DNA of 33,126 nt from Peptococcaceae bacterium BRH_c23 (GCA_000961805.1 LADV01000210.1:1-33126), one strand, 5' to 3'. Counted from the stretch's first letter, positions 23,811 through 32,626 are shown. Notes: generated by a model not told the origin, from the sequence alone. Translations and numbers: made by a program.

Positions 23811-25847
23811 ATGATATTTTTGCTGGACAATCATGATTCTTTTACCTATAACCTCTACCAATACTTCGGGGAACTTGGAGAGGATATCATTGTCAAACGC
23901 CAAGACGCAATTACGATAACAAATATCGAAGCTATGCATCCTGATTTGATTGTGATCTCGCCTGGGCCCTGTACTCCGAGTGAATCCCCACTTTCCTTAG
24001 CCATCATCGAACACTTCAGGGGGCAAATTCCTATTTTGGGAGTATGTCTCGGTCATCAAGCTATCGGACAATTTTTCGGAGGAAAAGTGGTTCAGGCCAA
24101 AAGGCCTATCCACGGAAAAACTGCACCCATCCTTCATGATCAGCAGGGGGTCTTCACTGACCTTGTTAATCCATTGGAAGTGACCCGCTATCACTCACTG
24201 GTCATAGAGCGATCTACCCTTCCGGAGGAATTACTAATTACTGCCGAGTCAGCTGATGGAGAGATCATGGGCATACGTCATAAAACCCTCCCCATTGAAG
24301 GAATTCAATTTCATCCGGAAGCGATCTTAACCCAATCCGGACATCATCTGTTAAAAAACGCCCTCCAAAATGCCAAAATGTGGCGACTGCAGCATGCTGC
24401 AGCTCCATGGATTGTCAAGCCACTCTTCGTTTCAATTCCCCCTTATCTCTTATTTTCAGTCTTTAAAGAAAAATCATCTCCATTTTTTTTGGATAGTGGA
24501 AACGATTACAAAGAGCTTGGCCGTTATTCCTATCTGGGATCATCCCCTTTTTTAGAAGCGACAGCCTATCCCGATCAGCTTGAGCTATTTTGGACGAACC
24601 GCTCACACCGGGAAATAATTCCACTTCATAAATTCGAAAGTTTGAACTTTCTTAACGATGCACAGAGTAAATACCACGTGCGTCGTTCCCCTTTTCCCTT
24701 CTCCGGTGGCGCCGTAGGTTTTTTAAGCTACGATCTTAAAGACGAGCTTGAATCGCTTCCCAATGATACCGCCGATGACCTAACCCTACCCCTTTGGCGT
24801 TTTGCCTGGTATGATGGAATTGTGATTTATGATCACTTTCAGGATAAATATTGGATCACAGCCTGCGGTATTGACGAAGACGGGACATGTCATGCCGATT
24901 TAGCGCAGGAACGTGTCGAAAGCTTAGAACAGCTCCTCTACCCATTTGTTCCAGAGCAACTTGGCGAACCAGAGGACCTCATGAAGATGACAAACTCTTC
25001 CCTCTCACCCTTTTCCCCCATTACCCCCAGCGTCTCCCATGCCCAGTATCTAAATGATTTGAAACGCCTCATTGACTACATCTATGCTGGGGATATTTAT
25101 CAAGCCAATCTAACCCAACGTTTTTCCATGACTTGGACAGGGGATCCTTGGGATCTTTATTCCCAACTTCATAGACAAAACCCCGCTCCCTTTGCTGCAT
25201 TTCTGCCTTACTCGGATTTTCAAATACTTTGCAGTTCTCCCGAGCGCTTTATCCGAATTCAACCGGACGGACAAATCGAAACGCGCCCGATTAAAGGGAC
25301 TCGCCCCCGCGGAAAATCAGAGGCAGACGATCAGGCTCAAGCCTTTGAGCTTCAAAATAGTCCAAAGGATCGTGCGGAGCTGACCATGATTATTGATCTG
25401 GAACGAAACGACCTCGGGCGAATTTGCGAATTCGGAACCGTTAAAGTTCCCGATTTAATAAAACTTGAAAAATATCCGACCGTCTGGCATCTAGCCTCGA
25501 CCATTACCGGGCAACTAAGGCGTGGTCTCGAGCCCAGTGATATTATCCAGGCTGTTTTCCCCGGTGGGTCGATCACCGGAGCTCCCAAAATTAGGGCGAT
25601 GGAGATTATTGAAGAATTAGAGTTATACAAACGGGGGCTGTATACAGGAAGCATCGGTTATATGGGCTTTGATGGCGCGTGGGACTTTAATATTGTCATC
25701 CGAACGATTTTGTTAAAAAACGGCAAGGCTTATATTCAGGTTGGGGGAGGGATTGTGGCAGACTCGATCCCCGAAAGTGAGTATAACGAAACGCTTGATA
25801 AAGCTAAAGCCCTGTTCAGGGTTCTGAAAGGACGATTAGATAGTTAA
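23811..25847 (+). CDS. pabAB: aminodeoxychorismate synthase, PabA-PabB fusion
   Basis: Makes 4-amino-4-deoxychorismate from chorismate and glutamine, the precursor of 4-aminobenzoate. 678 residues. Residues about 1-190 are the glutamine amidotransferase: NHDSFTYNLYQYF, catalytic Cys79 in GVCLGHQA, and FHPEAIL. The rest is the chorismate-binding component I, with the PabB-type nucleophile lysine K495 in RPIKGTRPRG (anthranilate synthases have Ala there), and FPGGSITGAPKIRAMEII. No tryptophan genes are adjacent. PabC lyase is not seen. ATG at 23811 follows AAAGGGG; an upstream in-frame ATG at 23778 lacks a ribosome site. The location suggests pABA supply for MptG. Confidence 0.93.
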   Translation: MIFLLDNHDSFTYNLYQYFGELGEDIIVKRQDAITITNIEAMHPDLIVISPGPCTPSESPLSLAIIEHFRGQIPILGVCLGHQAIGQFFGGKVVQAKRPIHGKTAPILHDQQGVFTDLVNPLEVTRYHSLVIERSTLPEELLITAESADGEIMGIRHKTLPIEGIQFHPEAILTQSGHHLLKNALQNAKMWRLQHAAAPWIVKPLFVSIPPYLLFSVFKEKSSPFFLDSGNDYKELGRYSYLGSSPFLEATAYPDQLELFWTNRSHREIIPLHKFESLNFLNDAQSKYHVRRSPFPFSGGAVGFLSYDLKDELESLPNDTADDLTLPLWRFAWYDGIVIYDHFQDKYWITACGIDEDGTCHADLAQERVESLEQLLYPFVPEQLGEPEDLMKMTNSSLSPFSPITPSVSHAQYLNDLKRLIDYIYAGDIYQANLTQRFSMTWTGDPWDLYSQLHRQNPAPFAAFLPYSDFQILCSSPERFIRIQPDGQIETRPIKGTRPRGKSEADDQAQAFELQNSPKDRAELTMIIDLERNDLGRICEFGTVKVPDLIKLEKYPTVWHLASTITGQLRRGLEPSDIIQAVFPGGSITGAPKIRAMEIIEELELYKRGLYTGSIGYMGFDGAWDFNIVIRTILLKNGKAYIQVGGGIVADSIPESEYNETLDKAKALFRVLKGRLDS

Positions 25848-25871
25848 AGTTAAAAGGGGGAAATATAAGTT

Positions 25872-27122
25872 GTGAAAATAACAGTAGAAAGGCGGTTAAT
25901 GCTGTTTGTGGCTTTAATTGCAGTATTAAACGTCGGAATCACGAGTGTAATTTTTTACTATAAATCCAATGAACTTTTTCTGTTAATACTGATCGTGTTT
26001 TCCTGTCTCTTGGGGTTTGTCTTTGCCAAAATGATTTCTAGGCCTTTAAACTCTTTAACAAATCTTGTTATTCAAACGGCCAGTTTGGATTTTACGACAG
26101 AAGAAAGTTTGTTTAAAAAATTAAATAAAAGAAAAGACGAAATAGGCTCAATGTCCAGCGCCTTATATGAAATGGGCGGTGTATTACTGGACATGATTGA
26201 TCAATTGTTAACATCATCCAATAGCATTAATGAAAATGCCCGGTTATTGCATGTTTCGGCAGAACAAGTAGTAGAGCATGCCAATGAAAATTCTGCGACG
26301 ACGCAGGAACTCTCAGCCGGATTGGAGCAGTCGGCTGCATCTGCAGAAGAGATTTCGGCCGCTTCAGAGGACGTTAAACAAAAAATGGATTCCATCACGG
26401 ATAAGGCTAAAAATGGAGCCGACATTTCGAAAGAAATAACCATTAAAGCATCTATACTGAAACAAGATGCTTTAAATTCCAACGAAACAGCTCAAACCTT
26501 GTACCAAGATGTTAAAACAAAAATGGAGGCTGCTCTCCAACAAGCTCAGACAGTTTCTAAAATCAATCTTCTTACTGAGACAATTCTGAGAATTGCGGAG
26601 CAGACGAATTTGCTTTCGCTTAATGCGGCTATTGAAGCTGCACGGGCAGGGGAGGCCGGACGAGGTTTTTCGGTAGTCGCTGATGAAATCAGGAAATTAG
26701 CCGGACAATCATCGCAAACGGTTGTGGATATTCAGAAAATGATTGAATTGGTTACGACTTCTATAGATAGTATGACGCTTGGTTCCCAAAAACTACTCGA
26801 ATTTGTTGACAAGAATGTAAAAAGCGATTACCAAAAGTTCATTGATGTTAGTGAACAATATAATCACGATGCGGTAGTTATTAACGACCTCATGGCAGAT
26901 ATCAATGTAACTGCTGAACAATTGGATCTTATTGTTACCGGAATTACGATGACAATCGCCGAAGTCGCCCGGACCATCAATGAGGGAGCGAGCGGTGTGC
27001 AGGAAATTGCCGGAAAAACGGGCGAAATTGTTTACCAAATTAATGATGTAAAAACAGCCGCGAATAAAAATCTTGAAAATGCTATGATCCTAAAGGGAAT
27101 TCTAAACAAATTTAAGATTTAA
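25872..27122 (+). CDS. methyl-accepting chemotaxis protein without an extracellular sensor
   Basis: 416 residues. Two hydrophobic segments at about 9-30 and 34-55 are separated by only a few residues, so almost nothing is outside the membrane; a HAMP-like region follows ([12 protein letters not shown]), then the cytoplasmic signalling rod. The conserved hairpin tip is [19 protein letters not shown]. It should signal to CheA/CheW, sensing something in the membrane or cytoplasm, or energy state. Start GTG at 25872 with AAAGGGGG 11 bases upstream. No che genes are in the window. It follows pabAB by 24 bases, so it may share its transcript. Confidence 0.9.
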   Translation: MKITVERRLMLFVALIAVLNVGITSVIFYYKSNELFLLILIVFSCLLGFVFAKMISRPLNSLTNLVIQTASLDFTTEESLFKKLNKRKDEIGSMSSALYEMGGVLLDMIDQLLTSSNSINENARLLHVSAEQVVEHANENSATTQELSAGLEQSAASAEEISAASEDVKQKMDSITDKAKNGADISKEITIKASILKQDALNSNETAQTLYQDVKTKMEAALQQAQTVSKINLLTETILRIAEQTNLLSLNAAIEAARAGEAGRGFSVVADEIRKLAGQSSQTVVDIQKMIELVTTSIDSMTLGSQKLLEFVDKNVKSDYQKFIDVSEQYNHDAVVINDLMADINVTAEQLDLIVTGITMTIAEVARTINEGASGVQEIAGKTGEIVYQINDVKTAANKNLENAMILKGILNKFKI

Positions 27123-27143
27123 TAACCTCGGAGGTGTTACATC

Positions 27144-27992
27144 TTGTTTCGATTGGTCTGTCTCGATGTCGACGGTACATTAGTTGATACAAATATGAGG
27201 ATTCCTCCTCAGGTTGTTAAAACATTAATACGTCTTCAAACGCGTGGAACTATAATAACCCTTGCTTCAGGAAGACATATTCCTTCTCTACAAGAATATG
27301 CCCGTCTCATTGGGACAAAAGCGCCGCTCATCGCGTTCAATGGAGCCTGGATCCAATGTTATAAGCAAGATGGACAAAAGAATAGGCGATACTGGCCACT
27401 CAACAGGTATCGTATTCTATCCATTATTGAATGCGCAGAACAAATGGGAATGGAGGTAACTCTCTACTATGCCAATGGCATAGTCTTAAAAAGGAATCGT
27501 AAAAGCAAAGAACAAAACCTATGGGCAGAGTTCCTCCGACGGATGGAAAAAGTTCCTGTTCAGGTAGTACAATCGTGGCCATTGATTTCTTCAATCTCTA
27601 GCAACGAAACAGACGGGTTGGGATCCCTCATGAAAATACTAATTGCGGGTCAGCCAGAAAGTGTTATTGAGTTATTGGGATACTATAAAGAGCATTATCC
27701 GGCAGATTATCAATTTGTTCTAAGCGGGGATCGATATCTTGAAGTCGTCGACAAGCATGCCACCAAAGGACTGGCATTGCAAACCGTTGCCCAGCATCTC
27801 GGAATTTCAAGGAGTGACATTATGGCCGTCGGTGACCATTATAATGATGTGTCCATGCTGGAGTATGCCGGCTTTGGGGTTGCTATGGGCAATGCGCCAG
27901 TGGTTGTTCAGCAGAAGGCTGATTGGGTTACTGCCAAGAACACAGAGATGGGTATTCTTAATGCATTGGCCTGTGCCTTTGGTCAGATCTGA
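27144..27992 (+). CDS. Cof-type HAD-IIB hydrolase (phosphatase)
   Basis: 282 residues of the HAD superfamily, class IIB. Motif I LDVDGTLVD (residues 6-14) holds the nucleophile and acid Asp; motif II LASGR; motif IV GDHYNDVSML, followed by the cap-typical GVAMGNAPVVVQQKADWVT. Phosphatases of this kind act on sugar phosphates, pyridoxal phosphate or flavin/pterin phosphates. In this place, dephosphorylation of dihydroneopterin phosphate (the step after GTP cyclohydrolase I) is an attractive guess, not shown. TTG at 27144 with GGAGGTG 7 bases upstream. Confidence 0.9.
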   Translation: MFRLVCLDVDGTLVDTNMRIPPQVVKTLIRLQTRGTIITLASGRHIPSLQEYARLIGTKAPLIAFNGAWIQCYKQDGQKNRRYWPLNRYRILSIIECAEQMGMEVTLYYANGIVLKRNRKSKEQNLWAEFLRRMEKVPVQVVQSWPLISSISSNETDGLGSLMKILIAGQPESVIELLGYYKEHYPADYQFVLSGDRYLEVVDKHATKGLALQTVAQHLGISRSDIMAVGDHYNDVSMLEYAGFGVAMGNAPVVVQQKADWVTAKNTEMGILNALACAFGQI

Positions 27993-27999
27993 AGCATAA

Positions 28000-28215
28000 C
28001 TTTTCATCCGCTTAACATCAGGGTGTAAAGTTTCTTTAAAAAACTTTTACTCAACTCCGATCATCTGTGAATTAAAGGTTTTAGGACCGATCCATTTAGA
28101 AATTGCGAGAGCGGGTATAGACCTAAAGCACTGGAGACGATATGTTAGCGAGTATCACATGTTCGGCGATAAACAAGTCTTTGGTTCTCGCTTAGCCTAT
28201 TTTATCTCATACTAA
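28000..28215 (+). other. unassigned coding-like open frame without a start codon
   Basis: The spacer between the HAD gene and folE contains a 71-codon stop-to-stop frame ending in a peptide of gene-like composition (VLGPIHLEIARAGIDLKHW, then RRYVSEYHMFGDKQVFGSRL). No ATG, GTG or TTG opens it, and I recognise no family. It may be the 3' remnant of a lost gene. A hairpin (GTAAAGTTT at 28025-28033 with AAACTTTTAC at 28041-28050) lies at its upstream end. Confidence 0.25.
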
Positions 28216-28263
28216 AAAACAGAAATTCGTTACTGGAGGACCATAGTAAAGGAGAAAGAGATT

Positions 28264-28836
28264 ATGGGGATGGATTTAGAAAAGATTGAGCAAGCAGTTT
28301 ACATGATTTTGGAGGCTATAGGAGAAGACCCTGACCGCGAAGGGTTAAGGGATACACCGAAAAGAGTAGCCAGAATGTATGCCGAAGTTTTTAGTGGGTT
28401 ACAAGAAGACCCTAGTCGGCATTTGAAAGTGCAATTTTCAGAAGTACATGAAGAGATGGTCATTGTTAAGGATATACCGGTTTATTCCATGTGTGAACAT
28501 CATCTGGTACCATTTTATGGCAAGGCACATGTCGCCTATATCCCGCGCAAAGGAAAAATAACCGGCTTGTCAAAATTCGCTCGTGTCGTTGAAGGGTTTG
28601 CGCGTAGACCACAGCTGCAGGAACGCTTGACGTCACAAATCGCGGATGCAATTATGGGCGAACTTGTTCCACTAGGGGTTTTGGTGGTTATTGAAGCAGA
28701 GCATATGTGTATGACCATGCGTGGGGTCAAGAAAGCGGGATCACAAACATTAACCTCAGCAGTACGGGGGGTATTTAATACTAATCCCATTACAAGATCA
28801 GAAGCTTTTTCACTGATTCAAGGTCATAGACGCTAA
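28264..28836 (+). CDS. folE: GTP cyclohydrolase I (type IA)
   Basis: Converts GTP to 7,8-dihydroneopterin triphosphate, the pterin entry for both folate and methanopterin. 190 residues, homodecamer in the family. Zinc ligands are present: C77 and H80 in [11 protein letters not shown], and C149 in [11 protein letters not shown]. Other signatures: [18 protein letters not shown] and [30 protein letters not shown] lies upstream of the ATG. It is not followed by folate genes; a short frame (28860-28961) and then a broken TorD gene follow, so it may be retained for H4MPT synthesis (methanogens use an unrelated MptA enzyme). Confidence 0.95.
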   Translation: MGMDLEKIEQAVYMILEAIGEDPDREGLRDTPKRVARMYAEVFSGLQEDPSRHLKVQFSEVHEEMVIVKDIPVYSMCEHHLVPFYGKAHVAYIPRKGKITGLSKFARVVEGFARRPQLQERLTSQIADAIMGELVPLGVLVVIEAEHMCMTMRGVKKAGSQTLTSAVRGVFNTNPITRSEAFSLIQGHRR

Positions 28837-28915
28837 GAAAGAGGAGATCATGGTGGATGATGATTAAAGCCGTCGGTGTCATAAAGCCAAATACTATCTG
28901 CATAGTTTATCCCTT

Positions 28916-29230
28916 CTACGAGAGTTCAGCTTGTCTAAACAATTCGGGGCTCCTGGCTTGATCCAATTTTACATAACTCTCAGTCAGTAGCGCGAGGGCT
29001 TGATAATACATGCTCTGAGCGTGGGTTCTGACATCTTGACAAAAGGCCGGAACCCAATGCGCCAAATGTTCCTCAAGCAAGCGCTGTTCGAATTGCTGAG
29101 CGGCTAATACAGAAGATTTGTTTTCCTTCCCCCAGGCCTCAACTTCCATACTGGTAAAAAGAGCCATGCCTTCCGGTTCTGCACTAATATGATCCGGCAT
29201 TTGGTAATTCCAGACCCCGAAGTCGTATTT
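28916..29230 (-). pseudogene. C-terminal fragment of a TorD-family chaperone
   Basis: Minus-strand frame giving YDFGVWNYQMPDHISAE, then EAWGKEN and LEEHLAHWVPAFCQDV, the C-terminal half of TorD/DmsD-like chaperones that insert molybdenum cofactor into Tat-exported oxidoreductases. The frame begins abruptly after a stop at 29231-29233; the N-terminal ~100 residues are missing. Its broken end meets the broken end of an unrelated permease fragment on the plus strand, so a deletion or rearrangement joined them at about 29230-29237. It is probably not functional. Confidence 0.7.
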
Positions 29231-29234
29231 TTAG

Positions 29235-29486
29235 ATAGCAAGTGTCTTAGCCAGTGTATTGTACTTTCCAATGCTCATCTTCTCAGGTGCTACTTTGCCT
29301 TACGAGGTTATGCCTGGGGCTCTTCAAAAAGCAGCCGATATATTACCGCTGACCCAGGGCATTAAACTGCTGAAAGCCGCTTCACTTGGCTTGCCGATCG
29401 ATAGTGTTTTACTGCCCGTCATTGTGATGATTGCACTTGTAGTGACATGTATTGGTGTTTCCATTCACTTTTTCAGATGGGAGTAA
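29235..29486 (+). pseudogene. C-terminal fragment of an ABC-2 type permease
   Basis: The frame IASVLASVLYFPM, then LIFSGATLPYEVMPGALQKA and the final hydrophobic segment ending FFRWE, is the usual last third of ABC-2 efflux permeases (SGAT-P near a helix, C-terminal RWE). About 80 residues of a normal ~250 remain; no ATPase partner is adjacent. An apparent TTG at 29259 is not a true start. After its stop, 29487-29672 is a locally GC-rich stretch with no gene that I can name. Confidence 0.7.
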
Positions 29487-29672
29487 TCCAAGCGCGCAGA
29501 TCTTCGCTACCAGCATTGCCCCCTATTCCCTGAGAGCAAGGAACGGGGCCGGGGTGTCCATGCCCATCGCCTCGGCTGAACTGGACACGGTGGCTCCCGA
29601 CGTGTTGAATCCAAACATATTAGCCTCATTTGGGCATACTATATTGAACAACCAAATGGAGGGTGGTATAAT

Positions 29673-29870
29673 ATGGACAAGAAGATCAGTCGTGATAAAG
29701 AATGTACGAAGGGGGAGAAAGATATGTCTCCTATTGTATTAAATAAACTTGAAAATAAAGGTTTAAATGAATCTAAAAAAGCCATATTAAAACAACTTAT
29801 GGGTTCCTATTCGGGAAAAGTTGATTTTAATAAGGTGCGTGACGAGTGGAAAAAGGATGAAAAGCGTTAA
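29673..29870 (+). CDS. small antitoxin-like protein upstream of a PIN toxin
   Basis: 65 residues (or 48 from ATG at 29724), charged, Lys/Glu-rich, no membrane segment. The last part (SYSGKVDFNKVRDEWKKDEK) resembles the toxin-neutralising tails of small antitoxins. ATG 29673 follows GGAGGG; the inner ATG 29724 follows AAGGGGGAG at ideal spacing, so either may be used. It overlaps the PIN gene by 14 bases, as in toxin-antitoxin pairs. No DNA-binding motif is obvious. AT-rich compared with the H4MPT block. Confidence 0.6.
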   Translation: MDKKISRDKECTKGEKDMSPIVLNKLENKGLNESKKAILKQLMGSYSGKVDFNKVRDEWKKDEKR

Positions 29871-30408
29871 TTTTAATGATCACTTTTTAGGTTTCGAAGA
29901 AGATGAGGATATCTTATTAGATACCAATATTATTTATGCGTTTCTAAACCCATTTGATGCTTGGCACACTACAATCAAAAACTTGTTTAATACCCATATC
30001 CTTACAAGTAATGTTAAATTATATCTTTATACTCATTCGAGTATTGTAAATGAAGTGACTTATTTATCTAGAGATCCTCTTAATAATTATTCTAAACATT
30101 ACGGGACGATTTTTTCTGAACAAGATATTACTCAATCTGTGAATGATATTTTAGATAAAACGAAACAATTGATTGAACAGGATGTAGTTTTACTTTTAGA
30201 GAGCAATAAGGAAAGTATATATCAACAAGTAGATTATGCTATGTATTTTGGCGCGATGGATTCTCTTATTATATCTTTGGTAAATGAATATGGAATAAGT
30301 TTGCTAACAACTGACACTAGGTTGCTCAATAATCTTACGAGTAAACAAAATGAGTTTCCAAACATACGAAATGTTTATTACACAAATGGTTATCATAGGT
30401 CTTACTGA
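29857..30408 (+). CDS. PIN-domain protein, probable toxin RNase
   Basis: 183 residues from ATG 29857. PIN-like acidic residues: ILLDTNIIYAF (Asp22), SSIVNEVTYL (Glu), the Asp in FGAMDSLIISL, and LLTTDTRLLNN. PIN domains are metal-dependent RNases, often toxins that cut tRNA, rRNA or mRNA. It is coupled to the small gene just upstream and ended by a terminator. A TTG at 29821 gives a longer frame but has no ribosome site; AAAAGG before 29857 is modest. Confidence 0.8.
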   Translation: MKSVNFNDHFLGFEEDEDILLDTNIIYAFLNPFDAWHTTIKNLFNTHILTSNVKLYLYTHSSIVNEVTYLSRDPLNNYSKHYGTIFSEQDITQSVNDILDKTKQLIEQDVVLLLESNKESIYQQVDYAMYFGAMDSLIISLVNEYGISLLTTDTRLLNNLTSKQNEFPNIRNVYYTNGYHRSY

Positions 30409-30437
30409 GGCTTCCCTTTTTGGAGGCCTTTTATTTT
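30408..30437 (+). terminator. Rho-independent terminator of the PIN locus
   Basis: AGGCTTCC (30408-30415) pairs with GGAGGCCT (30422-30429) with one G-U pair, 6-nt loop, followed by TTTTATTTT. Confidence 0.75.
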
Positions 30438-30545
30438 ATAGTGTTTTATTTAGCCGTAATTAAACTGAAACCTAACGTTAAAATGATGCTAGAAGTTTTC
30501 ATAGTGATTTGGCAAATATTTCTGTATAATGAAATAGAAAGTTCT

Positions 30546-30576
30546 AGAACTGAAAGTCAACCTTTCAGTTCTTTTA
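30546..30576 (+). terminator. perfect 11-bp hairpin with U-run (terminator or attenuator)
   Basis: AGAACTGAAAG (30546-30556) pairs perfectly with CTTTCAGTTCT (30562-30572), 5-nt loop, followed by TTT. A TATAAT lies only 16 bp upstream (30525-30530) with no good -35 box, so a transcript starting there would meet the hairpin at once; it could act as an attenuator for the short frame that follows. Confidence 0.6.
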
Positions 30577-30592
30577 TTATAGGGGGTCAACA

Positions 30593-30766
30593 TTGACGAA
30601 GGCCAAACAGATTAAAATGTATAGCTTTGGAAGCGATAAAAGTCTATTTGCGCAGAGCATGGGACAAACCTTTTAAATGGATGAAAGATATGGATTAGAT
30701 ATTTATCGGACAGTTGACAGAGAAAAAATGCAGGTCGTAATGGATCTATGCATACCGATTAAATAG
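30593..30766 (+). pseudogene. short broken frame, possibly remnant of a GyrI-like ligand-binding domain
   Basis: TTG at 30593 after AGGGGG opens 27 codons, then TAA (30674-30676), and the same frame continues MDERYGLDIYRTVDREKMQV...MDLCIPIK to a stop at 30766. The ending resembles the last strand of GyrI-like effector domains. The likeness is weak and the internal stop suggests it is dead. Confidence 0.3.
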
Positions 30767-30893
30767 AGCAAGAATTCAGAAGTAAATAAACAGACTTCTT
30801 ACTATAATGAGAACTGTTCCAGGGATATAGTTCGATTTGAAAGGAGTCTGTTTTGTGTTTTTAGAAGTAATAGAAAAAATGGAGGGTGTTAAA

Positions 30894-31136
30894 ATGTTTG
30901 ATATAAGAAAAATTCAGGAGCAGGTAATCTATGGAGCTGTCAAAAGGGCGAGCAATGCTGAAACAGCAAGAGAAATAGTCTATGGAAAAGATGAGTTGGC
31001 TAGAACAGAGAATAATCCGACTTGGGTGAACTCTACAATGAAGAGATTAGAAAACCATTTTGATAAGTCGGCTGTTAATCAGATTAGAATGAACTGTCAG
31101 TGTGGATATGGAATGGATGAGAAATTAGCGCTGTAG
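30894..31136 (+). CDS. small protein with conserved Cys motif (DUF6144-like N-terminal part)
   Basis: 80 residues. The end, NQIRMNCQCGYGMDEKLAL, with the C-x-C motif, resembles the start of a conserved region in longer clostridial proteins that I recall as DUF6144, so this copy is probably truncated. ATG at 30894 follows GGAGGGTG; an upstream TTG at 30837 is less likely. Imperfect inverted repeats (around 30789-30800 and 30840-30852) lie upstream. Function unknown. Confidence 0.5.
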   Translation: MFDIRKIQEQVIYGAVKRASNAETAREIVYGKDELARTENNPTWVNSTMKRLENHFDKSAVNQIRMNCQCGYGMDEKLAL

Positions 31137-31160
31137 CTATCCCCATGGGGTAGTTTTTTT
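31137..31160 (+). terminator. Rho-independent terminator
   Basis: CTA-T-CCCC (31137-31144) pairs with GGGG-TAG (31147-31153) with one bulged T, followed by seven T. It ends the small DUF6144-like gene. Confidence 0.65.
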
Positions 31161-31316
31161 GTTATAATCAAAACAGCTTAGAAATATAAGGTTGAAAATA
31201 GTCGCAACAGAGAATATAGTGGAAAATTTTGTACTATATTAACCAGATAAATAATTAGGTTCGTTCTAACAAATCATGGTATGATTTGATTAATCCTTTG
31301 TTTAGGAGTGATTATT

Positions 31317-31559
31317 ATGAAGGCAATTAAAATTCAAAATAAAGATGTCCTAGAAGCAGTTAATTCAGGTTTACCATATATCGAAATTGGTAACCGGAAG
31401 TTTTTATTATTCGAAGTTGAACAATATCCTGATACTAATGTTTATGAGGTGACTGATACCGAAGAAGAACAATTGTTATTAGAGGCTTTAGAAGGAGATA
31501 ACCCAATCCTTTCTGATTTAGAAATAGACAAAATTTTGGGTTATACTAGAGAAGCATGA
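31317..31559 (+). CDS. antitoxin-like protein of a ParE/RelE-type pair
   Basis: 80 residues, acidic (YEVTDTEEEQLLLEALEGD...LSDLEIDKILG). The N-terminal part KAIKIQNKDVLEAVNSGLPY is basic. ATG at 31317 is chosen because TAGGAG (31303-31308) stands 8 bases upstream; the GTG at 31308 overlaps it. It ends by a 4-base overlap with the downstream toxin-like gene, typical of type II toxin-antitoxin operons. No DNA-binding fold is recognised. Confidence 0.65.
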   Translation: MKAIKIQNKDVLEAVNSGLPYIEIGNRKFLLFEVEQYPDTNVYEVTDTEEEQLLLEALEGDNPILSDLEIDKILGYTREA

Positions 31560-31861
31560 GAATACATTGGAGAAGATCGGCAGTTGATTCACTTATATCC
31601 CTTGATAAATGGAGAAGAGAAATAGAACTTAAACCTATAGCATCATTCTTGAGGGAGCACATCAATAATTATTTCCAAGGACAGGACTTTTCCGTATATG
31701 TCCCTGGAAAAGCCGTTGTTCTTAAAGGTTACCCCGTTAATTTAAGGATGCTGCTCATATCTGTTGGAAAATCTGATCCATATAAGGTTTTTTATCGTAT
31801 TACAAAAGATGACATTGAGATATTCCTGGTTCGTCATCCACGGCAAAATCAAATGTTTTAA
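31556..31861 (+). CDS. RelE/ParE-superfamily toxin-like protein
   Basis: 101 residues, basic. MRIHWRRSAVDSLISLDKWR, KAVVLKGYPVNLRMLLI, PYKVFYRITKDDIEIFLVRH and the final HPRQNQMF follow the order of the RelE/ParE fold (helix, then beta strands with YRI and EIF-VRH). Such toxins cut mRNA in the ribosome or inhibit gyrase. It overlaps the acidic upstream gene (ATGA), which supports the pair. Confidence 0.7.
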   Translation: MRIHWRRSAVDSLISLDKWRREIELKPIASFLREHINNYFQGQDFSVYVPGKAVVLKGYPVNLRMLLISVGKSDPYKVFYRITKDDIEIFLVRHPRQNQMF

Positions 31862-31972
31862 CGCTAAGCGCATATTATAAATATTGGGTATGGATTTAAC
31901 AATATATAAAAAAGGCAGAACAGGAGGGTTACTCATAGGCTAATCCAAGCTAGAGAAGGGGATTCATGCCCT

Positions 31973-32524
31973 ATGCTTATGCAATGGGAAGCTGTTGGAC
32001 AGGAGGGAGGCCTTGGTTACAATGAACTGAAATATTTTTGGGAGGAAAAAGCGGTACAATTAAAGTATCCGGCCAATGGGAAAAAAAACACTGCCGGCGT
32101 TATTAATAGGGTTAGTAATTTGGAAGGACTCCGTCTTACCTCGGAGGGAATGGCTATGGGATATCATGAGGGCAAAGCCACCTTTGTACCCGGCTTGCTG
32201 CATGGGGAAATTGGTCAGGTTAAGACTGTGGAAGTGAAAAAGAACTGGCAAAGAGGAAAACTGCTGGGAATTCTGAAAGCATCTGCAGACCGGGTCAACT
32301 CGCCTTGCAGTATATTTCCTGTTTGCGGCGGCTGCCAGCTGCAACACCTGAAATATGAGCAGACCTTGGTTAGGAAAGAAGCAGTGGGTGACAGCCACAG
32401 CCCTCGACCCATTGAAGCATCCGACGCGGGGTCCTATGTCAAGTCTCGACACAAGAGTATCTCTCTACCCATAGGCCATTCACGTAGTATGATTCGCTTA
32501 ATGATGCTCCAGATTTCCATATGA
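31973..32524 (+). pseudogene. truncated RlmD-type 23S rRNA uracil methyltransferase
   Basis: The N-terminal third of RlmD/RumA: TRAM domain (LTSEGMAMGYHEGKATFVPG), ending at EVKKNWQRGKLLGIL, then the [4Fe-4S] cysteines C112, C118 and C121 (PCSIFPVCGGCQLQHLKYEQ). After about residue 138 (near 32385) the frame runs into unrelated sequence (GDSHSPRPIEASDAG) and stops at 32524; the SAM-binding catalytic domain (about 300 residues) and the fourth cluster Cys are missing. It therefore looks like a gene broken by insertion or recombination. Confidence 0.75.
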
Positions 32525-32626
32525 CTTTTGTCTAAAATTTGGAGGTCAATTCAAACAGTGGCTCAACCTGGTCCGAATTATTCAATAGAGGCTTAGCTAA
32601 TATGTATTCGCAAATATCTTTTCGTT

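Noticed and set aside
23811..25847. Anthranilate synthase (TrpE-TrpG)
   Set aside because: The PIKGT lysine and the lack of trp genes point to aminodeoxychorismate synthase.
28860..28961. 34-codon frame after folE beginning MMIKAVGVIKPN
   Set aside because: A ribosome site (GAGGAG) lies just upstream, but the frame soon runs into the TorD fragment on the other strand and shows no family likeness; kept only as a possible truncated gene start.
29452..29742. 96-codon plus-strand frame across 29452-29742
   Set aside because: It starts within the permease fragment and runs through a small gene with good ribosome sites in another frame. The GC-rich part 29487-29625 looks like remnant coding DNA, but a family could not be named on either strand.
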